Made by a program: the position numbers and the translations under genes. Under the pieces are notes generated by a model. It had not been told where the DNA came from, did no database searches, and saw only the letters and a program-made list of their open reading frames with translations. Source: JAAFIP01 sp963775085 (GTDB taxonomy: Bacteria > Pseudomonadota > Gammaproteobacteria > Burkholderiales > Burkholderiaceae_C). From it: 64,000 bases of DNA. Where the stretch lies: positions 1-64,000 of the forward strand of contig CAVZHO010000009.1 in the NCBI GenBank assembly GCA_963775085.1. Reading direction: 5' to 3'. This document shows positions 1 to 8,696 of the stretch, piece after piece. Within the stretch, counting starts at the first letter, position 1. Every line of letters begins with the position of its first letter.

Positions 1-365
1 GCGCCTGTCTGCACGCTGGACGCACTCGCATTATCTGCTGGCGCGCCGCTGGCAGGCTCGGCATCGCCCGTCACGCCCGCCTCCATTAGCTGATCTGCCG
101 TCCATTCCTCGGGCAAGTCGTCCCAAGTCAACTGCTCGGCAGGCGTATACGCTTTTGCCTTGGGCATGGTGCGCCAATTGTCAATCGAGCCGGTGGGGCA
201 CGGCGAGATGCAGGCCATGCACGAGTTGCAGATGTCGGCATCCACCACATAGTTCATGTCGTTATGCGTGATGGCCTTGACCGGGCAAATGGCCTCGCAG
301 GTGTTGCAGCGAATGCAAATGACCGGGTCGATCAGATGCTGTTTGATGGCGATGGTGGTGGTCAT
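1..365 (-). CDS. boxA: Benzoyl-CoA 2,3-epoxidase reductase subunit BoxA, N-terminal part (runs off window)
   Basis: BoxA passes electrons from NADPH to the diiron oxygenase BoxB. Only the first 121 codons are in the window. Reading leftward from the ATG at 365, the protein opens with a two-cluster ferredoxin domain: CIRCNTCEAICPVKA at about residues 18-32 and CNSCMACISPCPTG at about 51-64, together the eight cysteines of two [4Fe-4S] clusters. An Ala/Pro/Ser-rich linker follows. The flavin/NADPH reductase domain known from BoxA must lie beyond base 1. It is the third gene of the boxC-boxB-boxA series, but 390 bp of palindromic repeats separate it from boxB, so it may be transcribed less efficiently or on its own. 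Confidence 0.9.
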   Translation of the reverse strand, partial: MTTTIAIKQHLIDPVICIRCNTCEAICPVKAITHNDMNYVVDADICNSCMACISPCPTGSIDNWRTMPKAKAYTPAEQLTWDDLPEEWTADQLMEAGVTGDAEPASGAPADNASASSVQTG

Positions 366-441
366 ATGCGGTATTTTATAGTGTGTTGGTGGCGTAGGGG
401 GGAGAGCAATTCGGCTGTACTGTGATTTCCCGTCTGTGCCC

Positions 442-549
442 GCCCTGGCACTTGGCGTGGCCGGCTCCGCGGCTGTCCTCCGTGGCGGCTTATGGCCGCC
501 TACTCCCCCTTTATGCCGCTGCGCCGTCCACGCCAAGCGCCAGGGCTGC
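442..549. repeat. 105-bp palindromic element, copy 1
   Basis: The outer arms (GCCCTGGCACTTGGCG and its near complement ending GCGCCAGGGC) enclose a core shared with the other copies: GCGGCTGTCCTCC, then a GTGGCGGC/GCCGCC hairpin, then ACTCCCCCTTTATGCCGC. It lies between boxB and boxA. An open frame across it is repeat translation, not a gene. Confidence 0.8.
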
Positions 550-611
550 GTGGGGGAATGGTTTTGGTTCAAACGGTTGACCGTCCACCATGGTCGCAAG
601 ATCAGGTCGGC

Positions 612-694
612 GGTGCGCTCAGCGCAGCGGCATAAAGGGGGAGTTGTCGGCCCTAGGCCGACACGGAGGACAGCCGCAGAGCTGAACGCGCCGC
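612..694. repeat. 105-bp palindromic element, copy 2 (inverted, shorter arms)
   Basis: The same core in opposite orientation (AGCGGCATAAAGGGGGAGT, then GACACGGAGGACAGCCGC) with different arms, GCGCTCAGC and GCTGAACGC. With copy 1 it forms a tail-to-tail pair around an AT-richer spacer containing ACCATGGTCGC. The 366-755 stretch holds only this pair. Confidence 0.75.
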
Positions 695-755
695 CGGCCT
701 GATACCGTACAAGACTTGCCCGGTTCCTCTGCCTAACAGCCGCGCGACGCATCTT

Positions 756-2192
756 TTAATTGAAGCGTATGTACTCAAAGTCCGGCAATTGGCGGTTGAT
801 GCCAATAGCAGGTGGCGCGATCCAGTTGGCGTATTTGCCCACTTCGACCACCCGGCCCATCAGGCTGGCCACGTAGGCACGGTCTTCACGCGTGGGCAGC
901 CACTTGCCTTCATTGGCTAACCATTCTGCGTCCGACACAATGCGGCCTTCTGGCGAGACTTTCACGCCCGACAGCGCGCCAATATTGCGGTGAAACGCCT
1001 TGTGCGGCACGCGCAGTTGCGTGGCGATGCCCGCTTTGGTCAGCACCTTGTTCCAGCGCTCTACGCCAGCGACTGAGTCTTTGATGTAGTCGTCACGCAG
1101 CACTTCGTTCAGCGCATTCAGCATGGGCACTTCTTTGTTTACCAGCTCGCCATTGCGCGCTTCCAGCACGTTGTAGGTTTGGCCTTTGAGCGAATGGTCA
1201 TCTTCGCGCTTGCCTTCTTCGTAGCGGCCTTTCAGGCCGGTGTTGTAGAAGGTAGCGGCGTTGCTGGACTCGTCTGCGCCAAACAGGTCGATGGTGACGC
1301 TGTAGTGGAAGTTGATGTAACGCTGCACCGTGGGCAGGTCAATCACGCCAGCGGCGCGCAGCTTGCCTACGTCGTCGGTTTTCAGCTCATTCATCACCTG
1401 GGCGGTGCGCTGGATGACGCGCGATATGCCGCTCTCACCCACAAACATATGGTGCGCTTCTTCGGTCAGCATGAACTTGGTAGTGCGGGCCAGCGGTTCA
1501 AAGGCACTTTCTGCCAACGCAGCCAGCTGGAACTTGCCATCGCGGTCGGTAAAGTAGGTGAACATGAAGTAGCTGAGCCAGTCTGGCGTGGCTTCGTTGA
1601 ACGCGCCCAAAATGCGCGGGTTGTTCTCGTCGCCACTGCGGCGCACCAGCAGTGCGTCGGCTTCTTCGCGGCCGTCGCGGCCAAAGTGTTTGTGCAGCAG
1701 GTAGACCATGGCCCACAGGTGGCGGCCTTCTTCGACGTTGATCTGGTACAGGTTGCGCAGGTCGTACATGCTGGGTGCCGTCAGGCCCAGGTGGCGCTGC
1801 TGCTCGACCGATGCAGGCTCGGTGTCGCCCTGGGTGACGATGATGCGGCGCAGGTTGGCGCGGTACTCACCAGGCACATCGTTCCACACTTTTTCGCCTT
1901 TGTGGTCGCCAAAGTGGATTTTGCGGTCTGTCTCGCCGGGGTTGAGGAAAATGCCCCAGCGGTAGTCGCGCATCTTCACATGGCCAAACTGGGCCCAGCC
2001 TTGCGGGTCGACACTGACGGCGGTGCGCAGGTACACCTCATGGTCGGTCGAGCCAGCGGGGCCAATGTCGTCCCACCAATTGATAAAGTCGGGCTGCCAC
2101 TGCTCCAGCGCGCGCTGCAGGGTGCGGTCTTCGCTCAGGTTGACGTTGTTCGGGATTTTTTCGCTGTAGTTGATGCCTGAAGTTGCTGACAC
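756..2192 (-). CDS. boxB: Benzoyl-CoA 2,3-epoxidase oxygenase subunit BoxB
   Basis: This is the diiron monooxygenase subunit that converts benzoyl-CoA to 2,3-epoxybenzoyl-CoA with O2 and electrons from BoxA. It has 478 residues, the usual length for BoxB. Two ferritin-like E-x2-H motifs are visible, in NVEEGRHLWAMVYLL near residue 150 and in MLTEEAHHMF near 243, the expected iron ligands. The start is GTG at 2192, preceded by GGAGA at good spacing. It follows boxC by 87 bp in the same direction, as in known box operons. The only doubt is the exact start. Confidence 0.96.
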   Translation of the reverse strand: MSATSGINYSEKIPNNVNLSEDRTLQRALEQWQPDFINWWDDIGPAGSTDHEVYLRTAVSVDPQGWAQFGHVKMRDYRWGIFLNPGETDRKIHFGDHKGEKVWNDVPGEYRANLRRIIVTQGDTEPASVEQQRHLGLTAPSMYDLRNLYQINVEEGRHLWAMVYLLHKHFGRDGREEADALLVRRSGDENNPRILGAFNEATPDWLSYFMFTYFTDRDGKFQLAALAESAFEPLARTTKFMLTEEAHHMFVGESGISRVIQRTAQVMNELKTDDVGKLRAAGVIDLPTVQRYINFHYSVTIDLFGADESSNAATFYNTGLKGRYEEGKREDDHSLKGQTYNVLEARNGELVNKEVPMLNALNEVLRDDYIKDSVAGVERWNKVLTKAGIATQLRVPHKAFHRNIGALSGVKVSPEGRIVSDAEWLANEGKWLPTREDRAYVASLMGRVVEVGKYANWIAPPAIGINRQLPDFEYIRFN

Positions 2193-2279
2193 AATAAATC
2201 TCCATTACCAAAAATGCTAAGTGGTTAAGTTATTCGGTTGCAGCACCCCACCGCGACGGTGCTGCACAACTTAAGTTCT

Positions 2280-3938
<1,659 letters not shown>

Positions 3939-3998
3939 GGGCTGGGTCTCCTAATGGGGGATGATGCACTGGGTTGCAGGGTGTTTTTGACTTACACA

Positions 3999-4054
3999 CG
4001 CATGATAATGCATATTATGAGTTTATGTCAAGCATTTTTTTGCATATATGCAAT
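3999..4054 (-). promoter_or_regulatory. boxCBA promoter with TGCA-type (BoxR-like) operator motifs
   Basis: Read on the minus strand there is TTGACA (4026-4031), an 18-bp spacer and TATCAT (4002-4007). TGCATTATCATGCG (3999-4012) overlaps the -10, and the palindrome TTGCATATATGCAA (4040-4053) lies just upstream of the -35. Repeated TGCA is the recognition element described for the BzdR/BoxR family; its use here is inferred. The rest of 4055-4270 is AT-rich with no gene seen. Confidence 0.6.
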
Positions 4055-4270
4055 ATATTTCTACAAGCACAATTTCCAACCACACCACTTTAGCCACCAC
4101 CATGGCAGGCCAGGGCACTGTCATGGCACGCGCCCCGCCCTCGGCACCATCGCGTGCGATAGCCTGCATGCGATATTGACCAAGCACCCGACTATGCCGC
4201 CCTTACCTCTCGCATTAAGTTGGGATGCTTCTATAAATGCGCTTGTCTCTTTTAAGATAAAATACAAGCT

Positions 4271-4612
4271 ATGACTGAGCCGGTCCCTCACACCCTCATC
4301 CACTACACCGACGAAGCGGGACGTGATTTGTTTGGGGCCTGGCTAGAAACACTGGCCGATGTGGGCACCAGAGCCACCATTGCAGCGCGGCTGCTGCGGC
4401 TAGAGCTGGGTTTGTTTGGCGACAGCAAAGCGCTTGGCGAGGGTGTGAGTGAACTGCGTATTGACCATGGGCCCGGCTGGCGTGTGTACTACGGCAAACA
4501 GGCGGGACGAATTATTTTATTGCTGGCGGGCAGCGACAAAGCTGCGCAAAAGGCCAGCATTAAAACCGCCCAGAAGCGTTTGACCAATTGGAATCAAAGG
4601 AGTGTGCAATGA
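4271..4612 (+). CDS. RelE/HigB-like addiction-module toxin
   Basis: A 113-residue protein of the family annotated as addiction module killer protein (phage Gp49/HigB-like, RelE/ParE superfamily). These toxins are usually ribosome-dependent mRNA interferases. Family features are the TRATIAARLLRLELGLFGD segment at about residues 36-54, the GVSELRIDHGPGWRVYYG strand pair at about 58-75, and the basic tail after ILLLAGSDKAAQKASI. The toxin precedes the antitoxin, as usual in HigBA-type modules, and its stop overlaps the antitoxin ATG. It is the first gene of the accessory island beside the box operon. Confidence 0.85.
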   Translation: MTEPVPHTLIHYTDEAGRDLFGAWLETLADVGTRATIAARLLRLELGLFGDSKALGEGVSELRIDHGPGWRVYYGKQAGRIILLLAGSDKAAQKASIKTAQKRLTNWNQRSVQ

Positions 4613-4893
4613 AACATCAAGACTGGTTAGCTGGGCAACTGAAGGATGACGATTTTGCGGCGCAGTACCTGACGCAGGCCGCCCAAGACCTGGAGCCCGA
4701 CGTGTTTACCGCAGCATTGCGCCATGTCATAGACGCGCGAGGCGGACTGGCCAAAGTGGCCGAGGCAGGCAATCTGTCACGCCAAAGCCTCTACAAGGCC
4801 TTTCCCTTAACCGGGCAAGGCAACCCTACCGCCAAGACCATGTTTGCCGCCCTGCGCGCCAGCGGTTTGCATTTGAGCTTCAAAGGCGCTTAA
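4609..4893 (+). CDS. HigA-like antitoxin (addiction module antidote)
   Basis: A 94-residue helix-turn-helix antitoxin. It has the DEPs-family layout: N-terminal KDDDFAAQYLTQAAQD, then the DNA-binding segment GGLAKVAEAGNLSRQSLYKA at about residues 45-64, and a C-terminal TAKTMFAALRASGLHLSF. The ATG at 4609 overlaps the toxin stop (ATGA) and has AAAGGAG 7 bases upstream, so translation is coupled. An in-frame start at 4588 is possible but less likely. It should bind the toxin and repress the module. Confidence 0.85.
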   Translation: MKHQDWLAGQLKDDDFAAQYLTQAAQDLEPDVFTAALRHVIDARGGLAKVAEAGNLSRQSLYKAFPLTGQGNPTAKTMFAALRASGLHLSFKGA

Positions 4894-4957
4894 GGCGATT
4901 ACCGACGCGTTGTGAGGCTGGCAATTTTGGGAAATGGCAGATTTGACCCTGTGGTCC

Positions 4958-5000
4958 CTACGCCACTCACCCCAAGCGCCGGGGCGGCCGGGCATGGTCA
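4958..5000. repeat. Half copy of the 105-bp palindromic element
   Basis: Only one outer arm is present (CGCCACTCACCCCAAGCGCC followed by GGGGCGG and GGGCATGG), matching the right arm of the copy at 11691-11795. The core is missing. It lies just past the end of the 302-residue gene, in the attC-like stretch. Confidence 0.6.
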
Positions 5001-5058
5001 ATGGACAGCGGCCGAACTTTCAGTGATCGCTGTTGGGAATTGCATGAGGTTCAATTCG

Positions 5059-5967
5059 TTAGGCGTCTTTTTTCCGCCCGCTACGTGGAGCCTGGTCGAC
5101 AACGCCGGAACCCGCTGTGACGATTACCTGGGTCTTTGCATTTGGAAGCTTGTGCATCAGGCTCGAAATGGTTACGCCTTTGGCCTTGGCTTCTTGAATG
5201 ATGTTGTAGAGATCTTCGCCACGAATTGTTGTTCCTTCGTCGGCCATCACCATCGTGTTCATGTGAAGCGGAGCGTCTTCCTCGTTGTCTGTGGCAAGCC
5301 CGCTCGCCACGAGGGCTTCTACAGTGTCGTCGTTGAGAACCTCTGACATGCCTTCGCCGCGTGGAAACTTGTGTTTCACCATATGCGGTAGCCTGCGCTT
5401 GGCTTCCAGGCTCAAGATGTCGCCCTCAGTGAAGGGAACGTGGAAGTCACTGAAGTTGATAAACCGTCGTTGGTCGATCCTCATCTGGAAGTGATAGTGA
5501 GGATACTTGGCATGTTGAGAGGACTGATGGCCTTGATAGTCCGAATCAGCGCAAGAGAACGACCACTCGAGATTTCGATACCGAATGGTTAGTTCCAAGA
5601 GCTTGGTGGCGGAACCCTCATCCGGGAGATCATTTATGTTTCTGGCGAACGCTTCGGTGTTCGCCACCCAACGAAGATAGGTCTGAGTTTGGAAGAAGCC
5701 AAAACGCTGGGCCAGTTCCGGGAGATCGTTCTTCTTAAATCCTTTGGGCTTAAGCAGCCAGTGTAGGCAAGGTGTCTTTTTGCTGAATGAAAAGAGAGGT
5801 TTTCGACAGATATAGCAGTTCCCAGCCTCGAAACCAGCAAGAAACTCGATGTACTCGGCTTCGGTGCTCCGCACATTTTCTTCGCTCACTCGAGTTCGCT
5901 CCTCAGGCGACATTGATTCGAGATGCGCGACGAGTCTCGCGGTTTTTTCGAGTGAAGATGAGGTCAT
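5059..5967 (-). CDS. Unknown 302-residue protein, cassette-like
   Basis: I do not recognise the family. A CYICRKPLFSF motif at about residues 51-61 and a later C-x-H pair (PCLHWLLKP) suggest a zinc-binding knuckle. The middle (residues about 125-200) is rich in aromatic and charged residues, with YPHYHFQMRIDQRRFINF. The C-terminus looks disordered and basic (SGRKKDA). There is no signal peptide or membrane segment. Base composition is visibly less GC-rich than the neighbours, which points to recent acquisition. The stop codon is embedded in GCCTAAC, the consensus of the attC R'' box, as in integron gene cassettes. Function unknown. Confidence 0.75.
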   Translation of the reverse strand: MTSSSLEKTARLVAHLESMSPEERTRVSEENVRSTEAEYIEFLAGFEAGNCYICRKPLFSFSKKTPCLHWLLKPKGFKKNDLPELAQRFGFFQTQTYLRWVANTEAFARNINDLPDEGSATKLLELTIRYRNLEWSFSCADSDYQGHQSSQHAKYPHYHFQMRIDQRRFINFSDFHVPFTEGDILSLEAKRRLPHMVKHKFPRGEGMSEVLNDDTVEALVASGLATDNEEDAPLHMNTMVMADEGTTIRGEDLYNIIQEAKAKGVTISSLMHKLPNAKTQVIVTAGSGVVDQAPRSGRKKDA

Positions 5968-6119
5968 CGGGGAGCGCTCTTAGGTGCCTAATGTTGGAGG
6001 CCACCGCTACGCAGCAACTGCCGCGCGGCGGCAACCCGCTGTTGTGTGTCTGCGCGGGCCAACACCGTTGGGTCGCGCCATGCGCCGCGACTGAAACAGT
6101 GCCCGTTCGCAGAGTTGCA

Positions 6120-6626
6120 TCACCGAGACTCAAGAAGTCGCTTCTTTTGAGCCTCAAACTCTGCTTCGTTGATGATGCCTCTCTTTCGCAGGTCGTCCAG
6201 CTTTAGCAGCTCTGCGTACACATCAGTTGAACGAGGTTGCTCTTTGTTCGGTGGGTTCACCACAACGGTCGGAGCCTGAACGCGATTCTCTATCACCATA
6301 TCCGGTGTTTTGATAAGGCCTCCGCCGGAGGCGCGCGGATCGTTCCGATCGACAAGCCTGAACTGGTACTCATAGTTTGGCATGCGCCCCGGGAAAGGCG
6401 GTTGCTCCCTTGCTGCTACTGGAATTGCTACCTTGCCCTTGCTTTCGGCAAACGCGTTTGCGCGCTGAATCACCTCGGACTTCAGAGTTCCCATGTTCGT
6501 AAAGATTCCCCCGGCAGAGGTTTGGGAAATCATGTACGTGTCAGTTCCCATCGGGATGATGTCAGCCGATGCGCACGCGCCCAATGCGAGCACTAAGACG
6601 GCTGACGATAGTCTCAAAGTAGTCAA
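6120..6626 (-). CDS. SHOCT-domain lipoprotein, unknown function
   Basis: 168 residues. The N-terminus is a lipoprotein signal (SSAVLVLALGAC, lipobox LGAC at about residues 15-18). The middle holds IIPMGTDTYMISQTSAGG and resembles small periplasmic lipoproteins of betaproteobacteria. The C-terminal 30 residues form a SHOCT (short C-terminal) module: LLKLDDLRKRGIINEAEF followed by KKRLLESR. SHOCT is thought to mediate protein interactions; the role here is unknown. The coding strand points away from the attC-like hairpin at 6727-6808. Its base composition is lower in GC than the core genes. Confidence 0.8.
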   Translation of the reverse strand: MTTLRLSSAVLVLALGACASADIIPMGTDTYMISQTSAGGIFTNMGTLKSEVIQRANAFAESKGKVAIPVAAREQPPFPGRMPNYEYQFRLVDRNDPRASGGGLIKTPDMVIENRVQAPTVVVNPPNKEQPRSTDVYAELLKLDDLRKRGIINEAEFEAQKKRLLESR

Positions 6627-6726
6627 GGTTATATCCTTCTCGATGTGGTCAGACTCTGATGCGTTTGCTTGGCGCCCAGCAGGGTTACGATGTGCGCTCT
6701 GGTGCGGAAGCGTGGCGGATTGCGCA

Positions 6727-6808
6727 GCCTAACGAAGCGTCTATCTGTCGCAAGACCAAGCTGAAATACACCAAGAGCGCCTCCTAGGGCAGATAAACCA
6801 TGTTGGAC
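6727..6808. repeat. attC-like imperfect hairpin, site 1 (start of long repeat A)
   Basis: Begins with GCCTAAC, which fits RYYYAAC, and ends with GTTGGAC, which fits GTTRRRY, 82 bp apart. The imperfect inner arms are GTCTATCTGTCGC and GGGCAGATAAAC. This is the layout of an integron recombination site. No integrase gene is in the window, so function is inferred. Confidence 0.4.
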
Positions 6809-7068
6809 TGAACCACGCAAGGTGGCTGCGGGTAAGGGGGATGAAATCTTCAACCCGCTTGCTTAGGCAAATTATGACGCACATTGCGCTGCTTCGGGCA
6901 TCCCAACGTGACTATATTGGCCATTGCAGGGGGTGCTGGCGGTGCGTTTACGGCTATTGATTCGCTATACATTCAGTAGCTTTTTACGCTACATTTTATT
7001 GGCCTACAGCCTCATTTGGCAACTAAACAAGACGGTAAAAAGAACGGTATCCCCCGGCTGTGCACCAT

Positions 7069-7211
7069 GCGGCCAGTTTGGCGGGTGGTGAACGGGCTTG
7101 GGATGAAAATCTGTAGCAAGGCGCGGCGGGGACTGGGGCGCGCTACACAACGGGGTCGTGTGTTTGCGCAAGATTTTGCAGCCCAAGCTCTTCACCGCCC
7201 GCTAGCCAGCC
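7069..7211. repeat. 145-bp hairpin element, copy 1
   Basis: The left arm TTGGCGGGTGGTGAACGGGC (from 7078, continuing TTGGGATGAAAATCT) pairs imperfectly with the right arm AGATTTTGCAGCCCAAGCTC (from 7171, continuing to CGCTAGCC). The arms are about 35 bp each around a loop of about 60 bp. Two further copies are at 8149-8294 and 12790-12941. Confidence 0.75.
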
Positions 7212-7229
7212 CACCTGGGCCATTCCTGT

Positions 7230-7706
7230 TCAGCCCGCTGGAACCAACAAAGCCAAGGCCAGTTGCGCAGGTGAATACAGCGTCACGCCCGCAAAGCTTT
7301 GCCCATAGCCAGCGCCAAAATTCGTTTTATCGCCTGTTACCAGCGCGTCGCAGCGCAAGGCCATGGCGGCCAGCAGCACTGGGCGGTCTTTTTCGGGTAG
7401 CCATTGCGCAGCTTGGGTATGCACAGGCTTCATGATTTGCCTTGTGCCGCCAAGCTCCACATTGGCCAGAATCGCCTCCAAATCTTGCAGTGCTGCAGCG
7501 CCCGCCTTTATCGCTAAATTACGCCGCGCCTCAATGCAACCATAGTCGTCGGCCACCACAGCTTGGCCTTGGTTTTTGAGCGCAATCAGCATTTGTCGCA
7601 TGGCACCCGAGGCGCGAGCGGCAGAAAAGAGCACATTGGCATCCAAAAAAATCCGCAGCTTGCCCACAGGGGCGGGCTTACTCGCCCCGATACCTGCGGC
7701 CATCAA
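7230..7706 (-). CDS. PIN-domain toxin (VapC-like ribonuclease)
   Basis: 158 residues. The PIN fold is recognisable from IFLDANVLFSAARASG at about residues 19-34 (first acidic ligand D22), then DDYGCIEARRN near 53 (E59) and CDALVTGDKTNFG near 122, carrying further acidic residues of the metal site. Such proteins cleave RNA. Its start overlaps the last 4 bp of the AbrB-type antitoxin gene, giving translational coupling. A second Met at residue 2 is an equally good start. Confidence 0.8.
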   Translation of the reverse strand: MMAAGIGASKPAPVGKLRIFLDANVLFSAARASGAMRQMLIALKNQGQAVVADDYGCIEARRNLAIKAGAAALQDLEAILANVELGGTRQIMKPVHTQAAQWLPEKDRPVLLAAMALRCDALVTGDKTNFGAGYGQSFAGVTLYSPAQLALALLVPAG

Positions 7707-7936
7707 GGCGCCACGCGCTGCATCACATGGGCTAGCTCTTCTTCAGCCGCTTCAAACTCCTGTATGCGCTCTGGTGAATACAGCTCTAGCGGCAAGGTCA
7801 CGGCGGGCCGCAGCAAAATGCCCTCGGGCGTGGTTTCGGCGATCAATTGATCATCGGCTTTCAGACCAAAGGCTTGACGCAGTTTGGCAGGTAGCGTGAT
7901 CAACCCGCGATTAGAAAGTGTAAGTGTGGCTTCCAT
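7703..7936 (-). CDS. AbrB/MazE-type antitoxin (VapB-like)
   Basis: 77 residues. The swapped-hairpin AbrB domain fills the N-terminus: MEATLTLSNRGLITLPAKLR, then QAFGLKADDQLIAE, then EGILLRPAVTLP. The C-terminal helix (ERIQEFEAAEEELAHVM) is the likely toxin-binding part. It is transcribed before the PIN toxin and overlaps it, the usual antitoxin-first order of VapBC. Upstream (7937-8048) is AT-rich and should hold the autoregulated promoter. Confidence 0.8.
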   Translation of the reverse strand: MEATLTLSNRGLITLPAKLRQAFGLKADDQLIAETTPEGILLRPAVTLPLELYSPERIQEFEAAEEELAHVMQRVAP

Positions 7937-8048
7937 ATTGGCAGTTTAGCAGAAATGCAGAATTACTGAAAAAGTGATTGACGGGCTAGATTTTGCACAG
8001 ATTAAGCCCCTTGTCAGGTGCCAGGTAGGCAGATATAGCCGTTTGTAT

Positions 8049-8097
8049 TGCTATAAATTAAGTAGCTGCTCATGCCCTATTGAAAGGGACTACCAGC
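8049..8097. repeat. Short TAGCTGCTTACGTCC-type palindrome
   Basis: GTAGCTGCTCATGCCC and its partner GGGACTACCAGC form a small imperfect hairpin. It belongs to the roughly 40-bp family found about ten times in the window. Confidence 0.6.
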
Positions 8098-8148
8098 ATA
8101 TTTGGCTGGTAAAAAGGTGAAGAGAGCAGTTTCCAACCTCTCAGCGCA

Positions 8149-8294
8149 CCGTGCGGCCAGTTTGGCGGGTGGTGAACGGGCTTGGGATGAAAATCTGTAG
8201 CAAGGCGCGGTGGGGACTGGGGCGCGCTACACAACGAAGTCGTGTGTTTGCGGAAGATTTTGCAGCCCAAGCTCTTCACCATCCGCTAGCCAAC
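8149..8294. repeat. 145-bp hairpin element, copy 2
   Basis: About 90% identical by eye to copy 1 through both arms and the loop (GGGCTTGGGATGAAAATCTG; GCAGCCCAAGCTCTTCACC). Here it stands without the attC-like front part of the long repeats. Confidence 0.75.
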
Positions 8295-8359
8295 CCAACC
8301 GGAACGAAAACGGACGTACAGCGCGGGTAAACACCGATCAACACGAACCCGTAGACCTC

Positions 8360-8390
8360 TTGCGATGCACCCATATATGCAATATAATAC
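8360..8390 (+). promoter_or_regulatory. Promoter of the riboswitch-dadA transcript
   Basis: TTGCGA (8360-8365), a 17-bp spacer and a perfect TATAAT (8383-8388). Transcription would begin just before the first glycine aptamer. Confidence 0.6.
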
Positions 8391-8395
8391 ATCCA

Positions 8396-8614
8396 TGCAG
8401 GAGAGCGATGCAGCAATATAGTACTTGCCGCATCCACCGAAGGCGCAAACTCCCATGAACGCTCAGGTTACCACCACTGCATCTTTTTGTTGAAAGCCGT
8501 CTGGAGAGCCGCAGCACCCTGCAAGTCAAGGCGCTGCGCACCGAAGGAGCAAACCAAGGTGCCACTGTGGCGGCTTGGTGAAACTCTCAGGTACCAAGGA
8601 CAGAGGGAGCGGCA
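8396..8614 (+). promoter_or_regulatory. Tandem glycine riboswitch
   Basis: Two glycine-aptamer signatures lie in series. Aptamer 1 (about 8398-8470) has GGAGAGCGATGC, CACCGAAGGCGCAAAC and GCTCAGG. Aptamer 2 (about 8502-8612) has GGAGAGCC, CACCGAAGGAGCAAACC, AACTCTCAGG and CAAGGACAGAGGGAG. These are the hallmark sequences of the glycine class (gcvT element). Aptamer 2 is the better match; the 3' part of aptamer 1 is shortened. The 85 bp to the dadA start contain another short palindrome and presumably the expression platform. Confidence 0.85.
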
Positions 8615-8696
8615 GTGCATAGCATGCGGATGGCTATTATTTTTATAGCTGCTTACGCATGTTTTATGCCGCTTGTACTATGAAATGGCTCTCAAA

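Larger units (their letters stand above)
6727..7211. repeat. Long direct repeat A (about 485 bp)
   Basis: Near-collinear with 12429-12941. The order is attC-like hairpin, a conserved segment containing AAATTATGACGCACATTGCG, a TAGCTTTTTACGC-type short palindrome (6972-7005), and the 145-bp hairpin element. No coding sequence is convincing in it. It fills the gap between the lipoprotein gene and the PIN toxin. Confidence 0.75.

Noticed and set aside
436..702. Open reading frame of 88 codons between boxB and boxA
   Set aside because: It is entirely made of the palindromic repeats and has no ribosome site; similar frames occur in the other repeat copies.
4041..4052. TGCATATATGCA as a canonical TGCA-N6-TGCA site
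   Set aside because: Spacing is N4, not N6; it is kept only as an additional TGCA motif in the promoter entry.
8383..8400. TGCAATATAATAC upstream of dadA as a BoxR site
   Set aside because: The bases are explained by a near-perfect -35/-10 promoter ahead of the glycine riboswitch; only one TGCA half matches.
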